A DNA stretch of 64,000 nucleotides, from the NCBI RefSeq assembly GCF_040253615.1, contig NZ_JBEJGY010000004.1, forward strand, positions 3,038,001 through 3,102,000. Reading direction: 5' to 3'. A program made the position numbers and the translations under genes. Origin of the DNA: Streptomyces sp. Edi4 (GTDB lineage: Bacteria; Actinomycetota; Actinomycetes; Streptomycetales; Streptomycetaceae). Below the pieces are notes generated by a model. That model did not search any database, was not told the DNA's origin, and saw only the letters and a program-made list of their open reading frames with translations. Every line of letters starts with the position of its first letter. Within the stretch, counting starts at the first letter, position 1. Below, in pieces: positions 8,131 through 17,879 of this stretch.

Positions 8131-9777
8131 GTGAACACCATGGAGATCGCTAAGACCGAACAGGATCCGGCCGCGGCCCGGCGGGCGGCGTGGCTCTCGG
8201 CGTCGGCGGCGGCCCAGCGCACCGCGCGGCGCCGGGGCCCGGGCCCCGTCCTGCGGCGGGCCGCCCTGGTGGCGCTCGCGGCGGGGACACTGGTCGGGGG
8301 CGTCCTGCTGCTGCGGCCCGACGGCGGGGCCCGCAAGGAGGCGCCGCCCGCGCCGGGGCCCGCCACGCGGGCCCTGACGGCGGTGGCCTCGGGGGCCCCC
8401 GCCTCGGTGGGCGATCTGACGGCGCTCATCGCGGACCGGGCGGCCTGGGTGCGCACCCACCCCAAGGACGAGGCGTCCTGGGCGGTGCTCGGCTCGGCCT
8501 ATGTGGAGCGCGGGGCGCGCGGCGCGGACCCCGCCTGCTATCCGCGGGCCGAGTGGGCGCTGCGGCGGTCCCTGGAGGTGCGGCCACGGGACAACCAGGA
8601 CGCCGAGATCGGCCTCGCGGCGCTCGCGGACGCCCGGCACGACTACGCGGCGGCGCGCACGCTGGCCGAGGGGGTACGGTCCCGCGCGGCCGACCGCTGG
8701 ACGCTGTATCCCCCGCTGATCGATGCCTACAGCGGGCTCGGGGACACCAAGGCCGCGGCCAAGGCGGCGGAGCGGCTGCTCGAACTGCGCGAGGGCGCGG
8801 GCGCGTTGGCGCGGGCGGGCGAGGTCTACCGTACGCGCGGCTGGCGCGAGGACGCGTCGGTGGCGCTCGACGAGGCCGTCGCGCACGCCGCCTCGCCGGT
8901 GCAGAAGGCGGCCGCGCTGACGGCGGCGGGCGACCTGGCGTGGGAACGGGGCGAGCCGGAGGGCGCGCTGGCGCGCTACGCGGCGGCCCTGCACGCCGAT
9001 CCCGGCGCGGCCCCGGCGTACGCGGGCCGGGCCAGGGCCGAGGCCGCGCTCGGCCGCAAGGCCGAGGCCCAGCGCGACTACCAGACGGCCGTCGCCCGGC
9101 TGCCGGAGCCGCGATTCGCCCTGGAACTGGGCGAGTTGTACGAGTCGCAGGGCCTGGACGGCGACGCGAGGACGTGGTTCGCCAAGATGCGCGAGCTGAT
9201 CGCGCGGGACGAGGCGGGCGGGGTGGACGACGCCTTGCTGCTCGGCCGCTTCGAGACGGACCACGGGGCGGCGCACGCCGCGGTGGACCGGCTGGAAGCG
9301 GAGTGGAAGGCACATCCGAGCGCGGACGCGGAGGACGCGCTCGGCTGGGCGATGTACCACGCGGGCGAGACGGAGGAGGCGCTGACGCATCTGCGCAAGG
9401 CGACCGACTCCGGGGTGCGCAGCGCCCTGTTCTCCTACCATCAGGCCGTGATCGAGCGGGAGTTGGGCCAGTCGGGCGCGGCCCGGCGCCACCTCCAGGA
9501 CGCGCTGCGCACCAATCCGTACTTCTCGCCGCTGCTCGCGCCGAAGGCGAAGGAAGCGCTCGCGGCGCTGGGCGAGCCGCCCGACGGCGGACCGAGGGAC
9601 ATGTACGGGCATGTGGCGGCGGCCGCGCAGGCGGGCCCTTCGGGCTCCGACGCGGAATCCGGCGGCGGGGGCGGGGGCGCCGCAGCGTCGTCGTCCGGCT
9701 CGTCGTCGGGCCAGGGCGCACGGCGGCCCGCGAGGCCCCGCCAGGCCAGGCCCGCCAAGCCCTCGCAGCGGCACTGA
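8131..9777 (+). CDS. Membrane-anchored tetratricopeptide repeat protein
   Basis: The 548-residue product has one membrane helix near residues 44-61 and a periplasm-facing body made of TPR-like helical pairs (about residues 85-480; for example ASWAVLGSAYVERGARG and EDALGWAMYHAGETEEALTHL). It ends in a Ser/Gly/Arg-rich tail. TPR arrays bind partner proteins; no enzymatic domain is visible. A GTG at 8131 and an ATG at 8140 are both possible starts; neither has a convincing Shine-Dalgarno sequence, so translation may begin on a short or absent leader. It is convergent with hppD, with a shared terminator between. Confidence 0.78.
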   Translation: MNTMEIAKTEQDPAAARRAAWLSASAAAQRTARRRGPGPVLRRAALVALAAGTLVGGVLLLRPDGGARKEAPPAPGPATRALTAVASGAPASVGDLTALIADRAAWVRTHPKDEASWAVLGSAYVERGARGADPACYPRAEWALRRSLEVRPRDNQDAEIGLAALADARHDYAAARTLAEGVRSRAADRWTLYPPLIDAYSGLGDTKAAAKAAERLLELREGAGALARAGEVYRTRGWREDASVALDEAVAHAASPVQKAAALTAAGDLAWERGEPEGALARYAAALHADPGAAPAYAGRARAEAALGRKAEAQRDYQTAVARLPEPRFALELGELYESQGLDGDARTWFAKMRELIARDEAGGVDDALLLGRFETDHGAAHAAVDRLEAEWKAHPSADAEDALGWAMYHAGETEEALTHLRKATDSGVRSALFSYHQAVIERELGQSGAARRHLQDALRTNPYFSPLLAPKAKEALAALGEPPDGGPRDMYGHVAAAAQAGPSGSDAESGGGGGGAAASSSGSSSGQGARRPARPRQARPAKPSQRH

Positions 9778-9783
9778 GACCCC

Positions 9784-9847
9784 GGGAGCGCGGGGCCACG
9801 GGAGCGCGGGGCCACGGGAGCGCGGGGTTACGGGAGCGTGGGGCGAC
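9784..9847. repeat. Four tandem copies of a 16-bp repeat
   Basis: The unit GGGAGCGCGGGGCCAC occurs at 9784, 9800, 9816 and 9832; the first two are identical and the last two have a few changes. It lies directly behind the TPR gene stop codon and before the terminator hairpin. It has no coding role that I can see. Confidence 0.85.
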
Positions 9848-9857
9848 GAAAGGCCAC

Positions 9858-9884
9858 GGCCCCACGGGTCAGGTCCGTGGGGCC
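9858..9884. terminator. Bidirectional stem-loop between TPR gene and hppD
   Basis: A perfect 10-bp stem (GGCCCCACGG and CCGTGGGGCC) closes a 7-base loop. It sits between two convergent genes, 81 bases past the TPR stop and 52 bases past the hppD stop, so it can serve both. There is no T-run, as is usual for Streptomyces terminators. Confidence 0.75.
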
Positions 9885-9935
9885 GGGGACTCATGACGGT
9901 AACTCACTTACCGTACGGACGAGACCTGTTGCAGG

Positions 9936-11149
<1,214 letters not shown>

Positions 11150-11202
11150 AGGGGCCGAGGATGGGAGGGCGTTCTGTACACGGTGACCATCCGGAGGCGG
11201 CC

Positions 11203-11718
11203 ATGGCGATCGATCATCTGGACGGGCGGCTGATCGTGCTGCTCGCGCGTGAACCCCGCATCGGGGTCCTGGAGGCGTCCCGGCGGCTCGGCGTGGCCCG
11301 TGGCACCGTCCAGGCGCGACTGGACCGGCTTCAGTCCAATGGAGTCATCCGCGGTTTCGGGCCCGATGTCGATCCGGCGGCGCTCGGCTATCCCGTCACC
11401 GCCTTCGCCACGCTGGAGATCAAACAGGGTCAGGGGGCGGACGTGCGGGCCCACTTGGCGTCCGTGCCCGAGGTCCTCGAACTGCACACGACCACCGGCC
11501 AGGGCGACATGCTGTGCCGTCTGGTGGCCCGCTCCAACGCCGATCTCCAACGTGTGATCGACCGGGTTGTCGGTTTTGATGGCATCGTCCGGGCCGCGAC
11601 GGCGATCGTCATGGAGAACCCGGTCCCCCTGCGGATCATCCCGCTGGTGGAGCAGGCGGGTCAGGACTCCGTGCCCGGCGGTGGACGACCGCGCGAGGAG
11701 CGGTGGCCGACCGCGTAA
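11203..11718 (+). CDS. hpdA: Lrp/AsnC family transcriptional regulator (HpdA-like)
   Basis: This 171-residue protein has an N-terminal helix-turn-helix (about residues 5-50, with ASRRLGVARGTVQARLDRLQ as the recognition part) and a C-terminal RAM/ACT-like ligand domain (about 62-150, with LHTTTGQGDMLCRL). GGAGG precedes the ATG at 11203; an upstream ATG at 11161 lacks such a site. Members sense amino acids or related acids. Lying head-to-head with hppD it most likely controls tyrosine catabolism; in S. coelicolor the gene in this place is recalled as hpdA. The tail past residue 150 is low-complexity, and its stop codon lies in a short direct repeat. Confidence 0.8.
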   Translation: MAIDHLDGRLIVLLAREPRIGVLEASRRLGVARGTVQARLDRLQSNGVIRGFGPDVDPAALGYPVTAFATLEIKQGQGADVRAHLASVPEVLELHTTTGQGDMLCRLVARSNADLQRVIDRVVGFDGIVRAATAIVMENPVPLRIIPLVEQAGQDSVPGGGRPREERWPTA

Positions 11719-11740
11719 GGAGCGGGTGGCCGACCGCGTG
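11696..11740. repeat. Direct duplication of 22-23 bp across the Lrp gene stop codon
   Basis: AGGAGCGGTGGCCGACCGCGTA (11696-11717) is followed at once by a copy with one extra G and a changed last base (11718-11740). The stop codon of the Lrp gene is at the junction. The second copy lies just before the OpuC permease start and provides part of its leader. Confidence 0.7.
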
Positions 11741-11757
11741 AGGACAGGGGTGAGCGC

Positions 11758-12405
11758 GTGGGGTTCTGGGACTACCTCTCCAGCCGGCACCAGCAGCTGC
11801 TCACCGACGCCCTCCAGCACGCGAGCGCGGTGTTCCAGTGCATGGTGATCGCCACCGTGCTGGGTGTGGTGATCGGCGTGGTGACGTACCACAGCGGCTG
11901 GGCAGCGGGTCTGGCCGTCACCTCCACCTCGACCATCCTGACGATCCCCTCGCTCGCCATGATCGGCCTGCTGATCCCGCTGGTGGGACTCGGCGTGGCG
12001 CCCACGGTGGTCACCCTGACCCTGTACGGACTGCTGCCGATCGTGCGCAACTCCATCGTGGGCCTGCGCGGCGTGGACCCCTCGCTGGTGGACGCCGCCA
12101 AGGGCATCGGCATGTCGCGCGCCGCCCGCCTGCTGCGCGTCGAACTCCCGCTGGCCTGGCCTCCGATCCTGACCGGCATCCGCGTCTCCACCCAGATGCT
12201 GATGGGCATCGCGGCGATCGCGGCGTACGCCTCGGGCCCGGGCCTCGGCAACGAGATCTTCCGCGGCATCGCCTCGCTGGGCAGCGCCAACGCCATCAAC
12301 CAGGTGCTCGCGGGCACCCTCGGCATCGTGGTGCTCGCCCTGCTCTTCGACGCGGCGTACGTCCTGATCGGCCGTCTCACCATCCCGAGGGGGATCCGTG
12401 TCTGA
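11758..12405 (+). CDS. OpuC-type osmolyte ABC transporter permease (OpuCB-like)
   Basis: The 215-residue membrane protein has about six hydrophobic segments and the permease EAA-type loop VDAAKGIGMSRAARLLRVELPLAWP, which docks on the ATPase. The pattern, including the IPSLAMIGLLIPLVGLG opening, is that of glycine betaine/carnitine/choline permeases OpuCB/OpuCD. GTG at 11758 is used; a GTG at 11749 in the same frame is possible. It is the first gene of a tightly packed operon: the ATPase gene overlaps its end by 8 bases, followed by a second permease and the binding lipoprotein. The system probably imports compatible solutes under osmotic stress; substrate choice among betaine, choline and proline is not readable. 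Confidence 0.88.
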   Translation: MGFWDYLSSRHQQLLTDALQHASAVFQCMVIATVLGVVIGVVTYHSGWAAGLAVTSTSTILTIPSLAMIGLLIPLVGLGVAPTVVTLTLYGLLPIVRNSIVGLRGVDPSLVDAAKGIGMSRAARLLRVELPLAWPPILTGIRVSTQMLMGIAAIAAYASGPGLGNEIFRGIASLGSANAINQVLAGTLGIVVLALLFDAAYVLIGRLTIPRGIRV

Positions 12406-13699
12406 GCGATCCGAGTCCGCGTCCGTCGTGTCCGCGTCCGTCGTGTCCGGGCGGGCCGAGCCGGGGCCCGGTGGAGCGGCCACCTCGGGCGCCTCCATCC
12501 ACCTGGAGAACCTGACCAAGCGCTACCCGGGCAACCCCACCCCGTCGGTGGACAGCGTCACGATGGAGATCAAGGCGGGCGAGACGGTCATCTTCGTGGG
12601 GCCCTCGGGGTGCGGGAAGTCGACCACGCTGAAGATGATCAACCGCCTGATCGAACCGACGTCGGGCCGCATCCGGATCAACGACGAGGACGTCACCGAC
12701 ATCGACCCGGTCAAGCTGCGCCGCAAGGTCGGGTACGCGATCCAGTCGTCCGGGCTCTTCCCGCACATGACGGTCGCCGACAACATCGCGCTGGTGCCGA
12801 AGATGGTCGGCTGGTCCAAGGCGAAGGTGAAGGACCGGGTGGAGGAAATGCTCGACCTGGTCGGGCTCGACCCCCGCGAGTTCCACGGCCGCTATCCGCG
12901 CCAGCTCTCCGGAGGACAGCAGCAACGGGTGGGCGTGGCAAGGGCGTTGGCGGCCGACCCGCCGGTGCTCCTGATGGACGAACCCTTCGGGGCGGTGGAC
13001 CCGATCACCCGTGACCACCTCCAGGACGAGCTGATCCGCCTCCAGCACGAACTGCACAAGACGATCGTCTTCGTCACCCACGACTTCGACGAGGCGATCA
13101 AGCTGGGCGACCGGATCGCGGTGCTGCGCGAGCACTCCCACATCGCCCAGTTCGACACCCCCGAGGCCATCCTCACCAACCCCGCCGACGACTTCGTCTC
13201 CGGCTTCGTGGGCGCGGGCGCCGCCCTCAAGCGGCTCAACCTCACCCGCGTACGGCACGTGGAGATGGCGCAGTTCCCCACCGTCACCGTGGACGACCCG
13301 CTCCAGTCGATCTTCAACAAGCTCCGCAGCGGCCCGCACAACGAACTGCTCATGCTGGACCGCAGGAACCGCCCCTACAAATGGCTGCGGCGCGGCGACC
13401 TGATGCGCGCCAAGGGCTCACTCGCCCGGGCCGGACAGCTGGTGCACGACACCGTGACCCGCGACGCGACGCTGCACGACGCCCTTGAGGCGGTGCTCAC
13501 CGACTCCGGCGGCCGGGTCGCGGTGACGGGGCGGCGCGGCGAGTACATCGGCGTCGTCGACATGGAGACCTTGATGAACTCCGTGCACGAACTCCTTGAG
13601 GCCGACCGGCTCGCCGCCATGGAGCACCAGCACGACCTCGAAGACCTCCGCCATCACCAGACCGAACAGGAGCTGGAGGGCGGTGCGGAGACGCCATGA
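12398..13699 (+). CDS. OpuCA-like ABC transporter ATPase with CBS domains
   Basis: The 433-residue ATPase powers the osmolyte importer. Walker A GPSGCGKS is at 68-75, the Q-loop at about 116, signature LSGGQQQRV at 170-178 and Walker B LLMDEP at 191-196. Past residue 265 come paired CBS modules (for example VTVDDPLQSIF and TRDATLHDALEAVL), the part that senses ionic strength in OpuA/OpuC ATPases. Residues 1-30 form a Ser/Ala/Gly-rich extension not usual in the family, and a later start is possible. It overlaps the upstream permease by 8 bases and the next permease by 4 (ATGA), implying translational coupling. Confidence 0.92.
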   Translation: MSERSESASVVSASVVSGRAEPGPGGAATSGASIHLENLTKRYPGNPTPSVDSVTMEIKAGETVIFVGPSGCGKSTTLKMINRLIEPTSGRIRINDEDVTDIDPVKLRRKVGYAIQSSGLFPHMTVADNIALVPKMVGWSKAKVKDRVEEMLDLVGLDPREFHGRYPRQLSGGQQQRVGVARALAADPPVLLMDEPFGAVDPITRDHLQDELIRLQHELHKTIVFVTHDFDEAIKLGDRIAVLREHSHIAQFDTPEAILTNPADDFVSGFVGAGAALKRLNLTRVRHVEMAQFPTVTVDDPLQSIFNKLRSGPHNELLMLDRRNRPYKWLRRGDLMRAKGSLARAGQLVHDTVTRDATLHDALEAVLTDSGGRVAVTGRRGEYIGVVDMETLMNSVHELLEADRLAAMEHQHDLEDLRHHQTEQELEGGAETP

Positions 13700-14571
13700 C
13701 GCCGAGGAACCCCGCCCCCGCCGAGCGCCCGCCGGGCGAGCACGACGTCAAGGGCCACGCCTTCCACGACGAGCCGCCCGACCCGCTCACCGAGCCCGAT
13801 GAGCCGCCGAGCCCGGCCCCCGCCACCCGACCGGCCCGGCGCGTCACCTGGCAGAAGCTGGTCCTGCTGCCGCTCGTCCTCGCGGTCGTCCTGGTGATCA
13901 CCTACGTCTGGATCACGCATGCCCAGCTGGACACGATCGCGAAGAACTCCCTGGGCAACGGGAATGTGCCCCTGCGCCTGTGGCAGCACGTGAAGCTGAC
14001 CGCCATCTCCACCTTCTGGGTGCTGATCATCGCGATCCCGCTCGGCATCGCGCTGACCCGGCGCGGTGTGAGCAGGGCCGCGCCACCGGTCACCGCCATC
14101 GCCAACATCGGTCAGGCCACCCCCGCGATCGGACTGCTCGCGCTCCTGGTGATCTGGCTCGGCATCGGCCCCGGCACCGCCGTCATCGGCATGGTGATCT
14201 ACGCGGTCCTGCCGGTGCTCTCCAACACGGTGGCGGGGCTCCGCGCGATCGACCCCCAGCTCGTCGAGGCGGCCCGCGGCATCGGCATGTCGGCCTTCGG
14301 CACGCTCGGCAGGGTCGAACTGCCGCTGGCGGTACCGCTGATCCTCGCGGGGGTGCGCACCGCGCTCGTCCTGAACGTCGGCACCGCGACGCTGGCCACC
14401 TTCGGCGGCGGAGGCGGGCTCGGGGACCTGATCACGTCCGGCATCCAGACCCAGCGCATGCCGGTCCTGGTCATCGGCTCGATCCTCACCGTGGCGCTCG
14501 CGCTCTTCGTGGACTGGCTGGCCTCGCTGGCCGAAGTGGCGCTGACCCCGCGCGGTCTGGAGGAGTCGTGA
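13696..14571 (+). CDS. OpuC-type osmolyte ABC transporter second permease
   Basis: This 291-residue permease pairs with the one at 11758. A polar N-terminus of about 55 residues (Pro/Glu/Asp-rich, cytoplasmic) precedes about six hydrophobic segments. The docking loop reads VEAARGIGMSAFGTLGRVELPLAVP, near-identical in pattern to the first permease, and NIGQATPAIGLLALLVIWLGIG is the conserved family segment. The start overlaps the ATPase stop in ATGA, and its own stop overlaps the binding protein GTG. Two different permeases per transporter is the OpuC arrangement, in contrast with OpuA, where one permease gene is used. Confidence 0.88.
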   Translation: MTPRNPAPAERPPGEHDVKGHAFHDEPPDPLTEPDEPPSPAPATRPARRVTWQKLVLLPLVLAVVLVITYVWITHAQLDTIAKNSLGNGNVPLRLWQHVKLTAISTFWVLIIAIPLGIALTRRGVSRAAPPVTAIANIGQATPAIGLLALLVIWLGIGPGTAVIGMVIYAVLPVLSNTVAGLRAIDPQLVEAARGIGMSAFGTLGRVELPLAVPLILAGVRTALVLNVGTATLATFGGGGGLGDLITSGIQTQRMPVLVIGSILTVALALFVDWLASLAEVALTPRGLEES

Positions 14572-15554
14572 CGCACCGCCTCCGTACGATCCTGGCCGCC
14601 GCCGGGGCCTCGCTCTCGCTGCTCGCCGCGGTGTCGGGCTGCGGGCTCAAGTCCGGCTCGCCGATGGTGGACGACGTCGTGCCCGGCTCACTCGGCAGGG
14701 GCCTGCCCCTCAAGGGGGCGTCCTTGACGGTCACGTCGAAGAACTTCAGCGAGAACATCATCCTGGGCCAGATGGTCGGCCTGGTCTTCAAGGCGGCCGG
14801 CGCCGAGGTCCTTGACCGCACCAACCTGCCCGGCTCGATCAGCGCCCGCGAGGCGATCATCAAGGGCGACGCGGACGCCATGTACGACTACACGGGCACG
14901 GGCTGGATCACTTTCCTCGGCCACAGCAAGCCGATCACCGACCCGGCGGCGCAGTGGCGGGCGGTGCGGGACGCCGACCTGAAGAACGGGGTGACCTGGC
15001 TGCCGCAGTCGTCCCTGAACAACACCTACTCCCTCGGCATCAGCCAGGCCAACAACGCCAAGTACCACCTCAAGACGCTCTCGGACGTGGCCGCGCTGGC
15101 CAAGAAGGACCCCTCGGCGGTGACGATCTGCGTGGAGAACGAGTTCGCCTCGCGCGAGGACGGCCTCGTGGGCATGGAGAAGGCGTACGGGATGTCGATC
15201 CCCGCGTCCCGCATCCAGAAGATGGACGCCGGGATCATCTACACCCAGGTGTCCAAGTCCAACTCCTGCCTGCTGGGCGAGGTGTTCACCACCGACGGCC
15301 GCATCAAGGCGATGAATCTGGCGACCGTCGAGGACGACAAGCACTTCTTCCCCAACTACAACGCGGCGCCGGTGATCCACAGCCGTGCGTACGCCAAGTA
15401 CCCGGCGATCGCGGCCCTGTTGGACCCGCTCAGCGCGAAGCTGACGACCCAGGTCGCGCGAAGCCTGAACGCCAAGGTCGACGTCGAGGGGCAGGATCCG
15501 CATGACGTGGCGCTGGAGTGGCTGGTGCGGGAGGGGTTCATCAAGAAGGCGTGA
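14568..15554 (+). CDS. Osmolyte-binding lipoprotein (OpuCC/ProX-like)
   Basis: The 328-residue substrate-binding protein has a lipoprotein signal with lipobox VSGC (Cys at residue 25), so it should be anchored to the outer face of the membrane. The body is an OpuAC-type periplasmic-binding fold: SKNFSENIILGQMVGL at the start, an MYDYTGTGW segment, and SLNNTYSLGIS, which contains aromatic residues of the kind that cage quaternary amines. GTG at 14568 overlaps the upstream stop codon. It completes the four-gene operon as its last gene. No obvious terminator follows in the 110 bases before the ArsR gene. Confidence 0.9.
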   Translation: MTHRLRTILAAAGASLSLLAAVSGCGLKSGSPMVDDVVPGSLGRGLPLKGASLTVTSKNFSENIILGQMVGLVFKAAGAEVLDRTNLPGSISAREAIIKGDADAMYDYTGTGWITFLGHSKPITDPAAQWRAVRDADLKNGVTWLPQSSLNNTYSLGISQANNAKYHLKTLSDVAALAKKDPSAVTICVENEFASREDGLVGMEKAYGMSIPASRIQKMDAGIIYTQVSKSNSCLLGEVFTTDGRIKAMNLATVEDDKHFFPNYNAAPVIHSRAYAKYPAIAALLDPLSAKLTTQVARSLNAKVDVEGQDPHDVALEWLVREGFIKKA

Positions 15555-15630
15555 GCGGGCGGCAGTTGGCGCTCCGGAGGGGCGGTGTGGGGCAGGGATG
15601 CTTCGCAAAGAAGCCGTTGCAAAGAAGGCG

Positions 15631-15659
15631 TTGCAACCTTTCCTTTGCATAGCTATCTT
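15631..15659 (+). promoter_or_regulatory. Promoter of the ArsR-MFS operon, probably leaderless
   Basis: TTGCAA (15631-15636) and TATCTT (15654-15659) are separated by exactly 17 bases, a good match to the main vegetative promoter pattern. Transcription would start about 7 bases past the -10, on or at the ATG at 15666, giving a leaderless message. Upstream lie two further copies of the GCAAAGAAG motif (around 15605 and 15619), one with TTGCAA beside it. These repeats, reaching into the -35 box, are good candidates for the ArsR binding site. Confidence 0.65.
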
Positions 15660-15665
15660 TGGACC

Positions 15666-16286
15666 ATGCCCGAGAAGAAGCCGTCCGACGCCGCTCCCCT
15701 GCTCGGTGAGAGCGGCGAACGCATCCTCGACGCGCGCGCCCTGCGCGGTCTCGCCCACCCCTTGCGCATCCGGATCCTGAAGTCCCTGCGCCACGACGGC
15801 CCCGCCACCGCCTCCCAACTCGCCGAGCGTCTGGGCGAGTCGAGCGGCGCGACCAGTTACCACCTGCGCCAGCTCGCCACCCACGGCTTCGTGGACGACG
15901 ACCCCGAACGCGGCAGGGGGCGCGAGCGCTGGTGGAAGGCCGTGCACACCGGCACGACGTTCGCCGACGACCTGCACACCAGCACCGACCCCGAAGTGCG
16001 GGGCGCCGCGGATCTGTTCATGCATGAGGTCGCCGGCATCCACACCCAGGAGGTGTCGACCTGGCTCGCCACCGCGCGCGACTGGCCGGCTCCCTGGGCT
16101 ACCAGCGGCGATCTGAGCGACTTCACCCTGAACCTGACCGCCGCCCAACTGCATGAGCTGAATGAGAAGTTGCACGCCGTCGTCGAGACGTACCGCACGG
16201 CGGGCCCCGACACATCGCACGGCTCCGAGGCCGCCCAGGTCCGGGTCCATCTGCACTCCTTCCCGCGCGCCGTCCCGCCTGCCTGA
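15666..16286 (+). CDS. ArsR-type winged-helix transcriptional regulator
   Basis: The 206-residue protein has an ArsR/HTH_20 DNA-binding domain in residues 20-90 (LAHPLRIRILKSLRHDGPAT, then SQLAERLGESSGATSYHLRQL as helix-turn-helix) followed by a helical C-terminal half. It lacks the CxC metal site of classic ArsR repressors, so it more likely responds to an organic ligand. The protein heads an operon with a small protein and an MFS exporter whose substrate it may sense. No Shine-Dalgarno sequence precedes the ATG, which agrees with the leaderless promoter described just upstream. Confidence 0.85.
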   Translation: MPEKKPSDAAPLLGESGERILDARALRGLAHPLRIRILKSLRHDGPATASQLAERLGESSGATSYHLRQLATHGFVDDDPERGRGRERWWKAVHTGTTFADDLHTSTDPEVRGAADLFMHEVAGIHTQEVSTWLATARDWPAPWATSGDLSDFTLNLTAAQLHELNEKLHAVVETYRTAGPDTSHGSEAAQVRVHLHSFPRAVPPA

Positions 16287-16326
16287 CCCGCACGCCACCC
16301 GCCACCCCACCGAAGGGACTCACGCC

Positions 16327-16506
16327 ATGCACAGCGACACCCATCTCCTGCTGCACCACCTGCGCGCCGCCGAACTGACCACCCGGGCAGCCGCCACCGT
16401 CCCCGGCGAGCACCGTCTGCGCGCCCGCGTCGGCTGGCTGCTGGTCGAGGTCGGGCTGCGCCTGGCCGCCCACCGAACGCCGCACCGGCGGGCCCACTTC
16501 GCATGA
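16327..16506 (+). CDS. Small 59-residue protein between ArsR and MFS genes
   Basis: A 59-residue His/Arg/Leu-rich protein, with helical character and no clear membrane segment (LLLHHLRAAELTTRAAATV, then RVGWLLVEVGLRLAAH). AAGGGAC lies at a good distance before ATG 16327, and the stop overlaps the MFS start in ATGA, which together argue that it is truly translated. I recognise no family. As it is coupled to the exporter it may act as an accessory factor, but this is inference only. Confidence 0.6.
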   Translation: MHSDTHLLLHHLRAAELTTRAAATVPGEHRLRARVGWLLVEVGLRLAAHRTPHRRAHFA

Positions 16507-17879
16507 GCGGGCCGGGGGGACACCGCGACAGACGACCACTCACGGCGGTCCTGACCGCCAACGCCGTTTCGGCCACGGGGAGTTCGCTCACCCTCATCGG
16601 CGTGCCCTGGTTCGTGCTCCAGACCACGGGCAGCGCGGGCCGCGCAGGCGTCGTGGCCTTCTGCGCGACACTGCCGATCGTCGTGTCGGCCCTGGCCGGA
16701 GGCCCGGTCATCGACCGCGTCGGGCGCCGCCGGGTGTCGGTGGGCTCCGACGTGGTGTGCGGGCTGGCGGTCGCGGCGATCCCGCTCCTGCACCAGGCCG
16801 GACTGCTCGCGTTCTGGCTGCTGTGCGTCCTCATGGCGCTCGGCGGCCTCGCGCACACCCCGGGCGCCACCGCGCGCGCCGTCCTGCTGCCGGATCTCGC
16901 CCGGCGGTCGGGGCTGACCCTGGCGCGCGCGGCCAGCGCGTACGACGCCGTCGCACGCGGCGCTCGCATGACCGGCGCGGCCCTGGCCGGCGTACTCATC
17001 GCGCTGACGGGCGCGGGCAACGTCCTGCTCATCGACGGCGCGACCTTCGCCGTGTCGGCCCTGCTCGTCGCGGCCGGCCTGCGCGGGCTCCCCGAGGCGC
17101 GACCCCGGCGCGGACCGGCGCCGGTCACCGTGCGGACGTACAAGGCCGAACTGCGCGAAGGATACGCCCACTTGGCGCGTACGCGGCTGCTGCTCGCGGT
17201 GGTCGCCATGGTCATGCTGATGAACGGGACCGACCAGGGCTGGAACGCCGTACTGCTTCCGGTCCACGCCGAGCGGTACCTGGGCGGCGCGTCCCAACTC
17301 GGCCTGCTGACCGCCCTGTTCGGGGCCGGCGGCCTCGCGGGCGCGCTCCTGTACGGTCTGGTCGGCCACCGTTTCTCGCGTCGTACCGTCTTCTCGGTCT
17401 GCGTGCTGCTGTGCGGGGCGCCCCGTTACGCGGTGGCCGCGCTGACCCACACCACACTGCCGCTGGCCGTCACGATGGTGGTGGCGGGACTCGCCGGCGG
17501 CACGCTCAACCCGATCCTGACCACGGTGATCTACGAGAGGGTGCCGGACGCGCTGCGCAGCCGGGTCTCCGGGGTGCTCACGGCGGGCTGCGAACTGGCG
17601 ATGCCGCTCGGCGGGATCGCGGCGGGCCTCCTCGTGGAGAGCGCGGGCCCGCACGGCGCGCTGCTCGTGGTCGGCGGGGTGTATCTGCTGGCCACGCTGA
17701 GTCCGCTGGTCTTCCCGGCGTGGCGAGGCCTGGCAACGGGGCCCGGCGGGGCGGGAGAAGCCGGTGCGGGAGCGGCCGGGACCGGCGGGGAAGCGGCCGG
17801 GACCGGCGTCAGCAGGACGGGACCGCGTCACCCTTGTGCAGCGCCTGAAGCGCGGACACCGCGCCCTTCAGTGTCGTGA
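16503..17879 (+). CDS. MFS transporter, multidrug-efflux type
   Basis: The 458-residue protein has twelve predicted membrane segments. It starts with NAVSATGSSLTLIGVPWFVLQTTG and carries the loop-2/3 motif VIDRVGRRRVSVGSD, typical of MFS_3/Bcr-like exporters found next to ArsR regulators. The tail after residue 415 is a Gly/Ala/Thr-rich run lying in the region that overlaps the convergent Lon-like gene by 71 bases, so the last part may be a recent read-through extension. It is translationally coupled to the small protein before it. The substrate is unknown, though regulation by the ArsR protein suggests inducible export. Confidence 0.85.
   Translation: MSGPGGHRDRRPLTAVLTANAVSATGSSLTLIGVPWFVLQTTGSAGRAGVVAFCATLPIVVSALAGGPVIDRVGRRRVSVGSDVVCGLAVAAIPLLHQAGLLAFWLLCVLMALGGLAHTPGATARAVLLPDLARRSGLTLARAASAYDAVARGARMTGAALAGVLIALTGAGNVLLIDGATFAVSALLVAAGLRGLPEARPRRGPAPVTVRTYKAELREGYAHLARTRLLLAVVAMVMLMNGTDQGWNAVLLPVHAERYLGGASQLGLLTALFGAGGLAGALLYGLVGHRFSRRTVFSVCVLLCGAPRYAVAALTHTTLPLAVTMVVAGLAGGTLNPILTTVIYERVPDALRSRVSGVLTAGCELAMPLGGIAAGLLVESAGPHGALLVVGGVYLLATLSPLVFPAWRGLATGPGGAGEAGAGAAGTGGEAAGTGVSRTGPRHPCAAPEARTPRPSVS

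Noticed and set aside
17809..17879. Frameshift at the MFS/Lon-like gene junction
   Set aside because: Both frames are open and both proteins keep all core motifs; a convergent overlap of 71 bases explains the data better.
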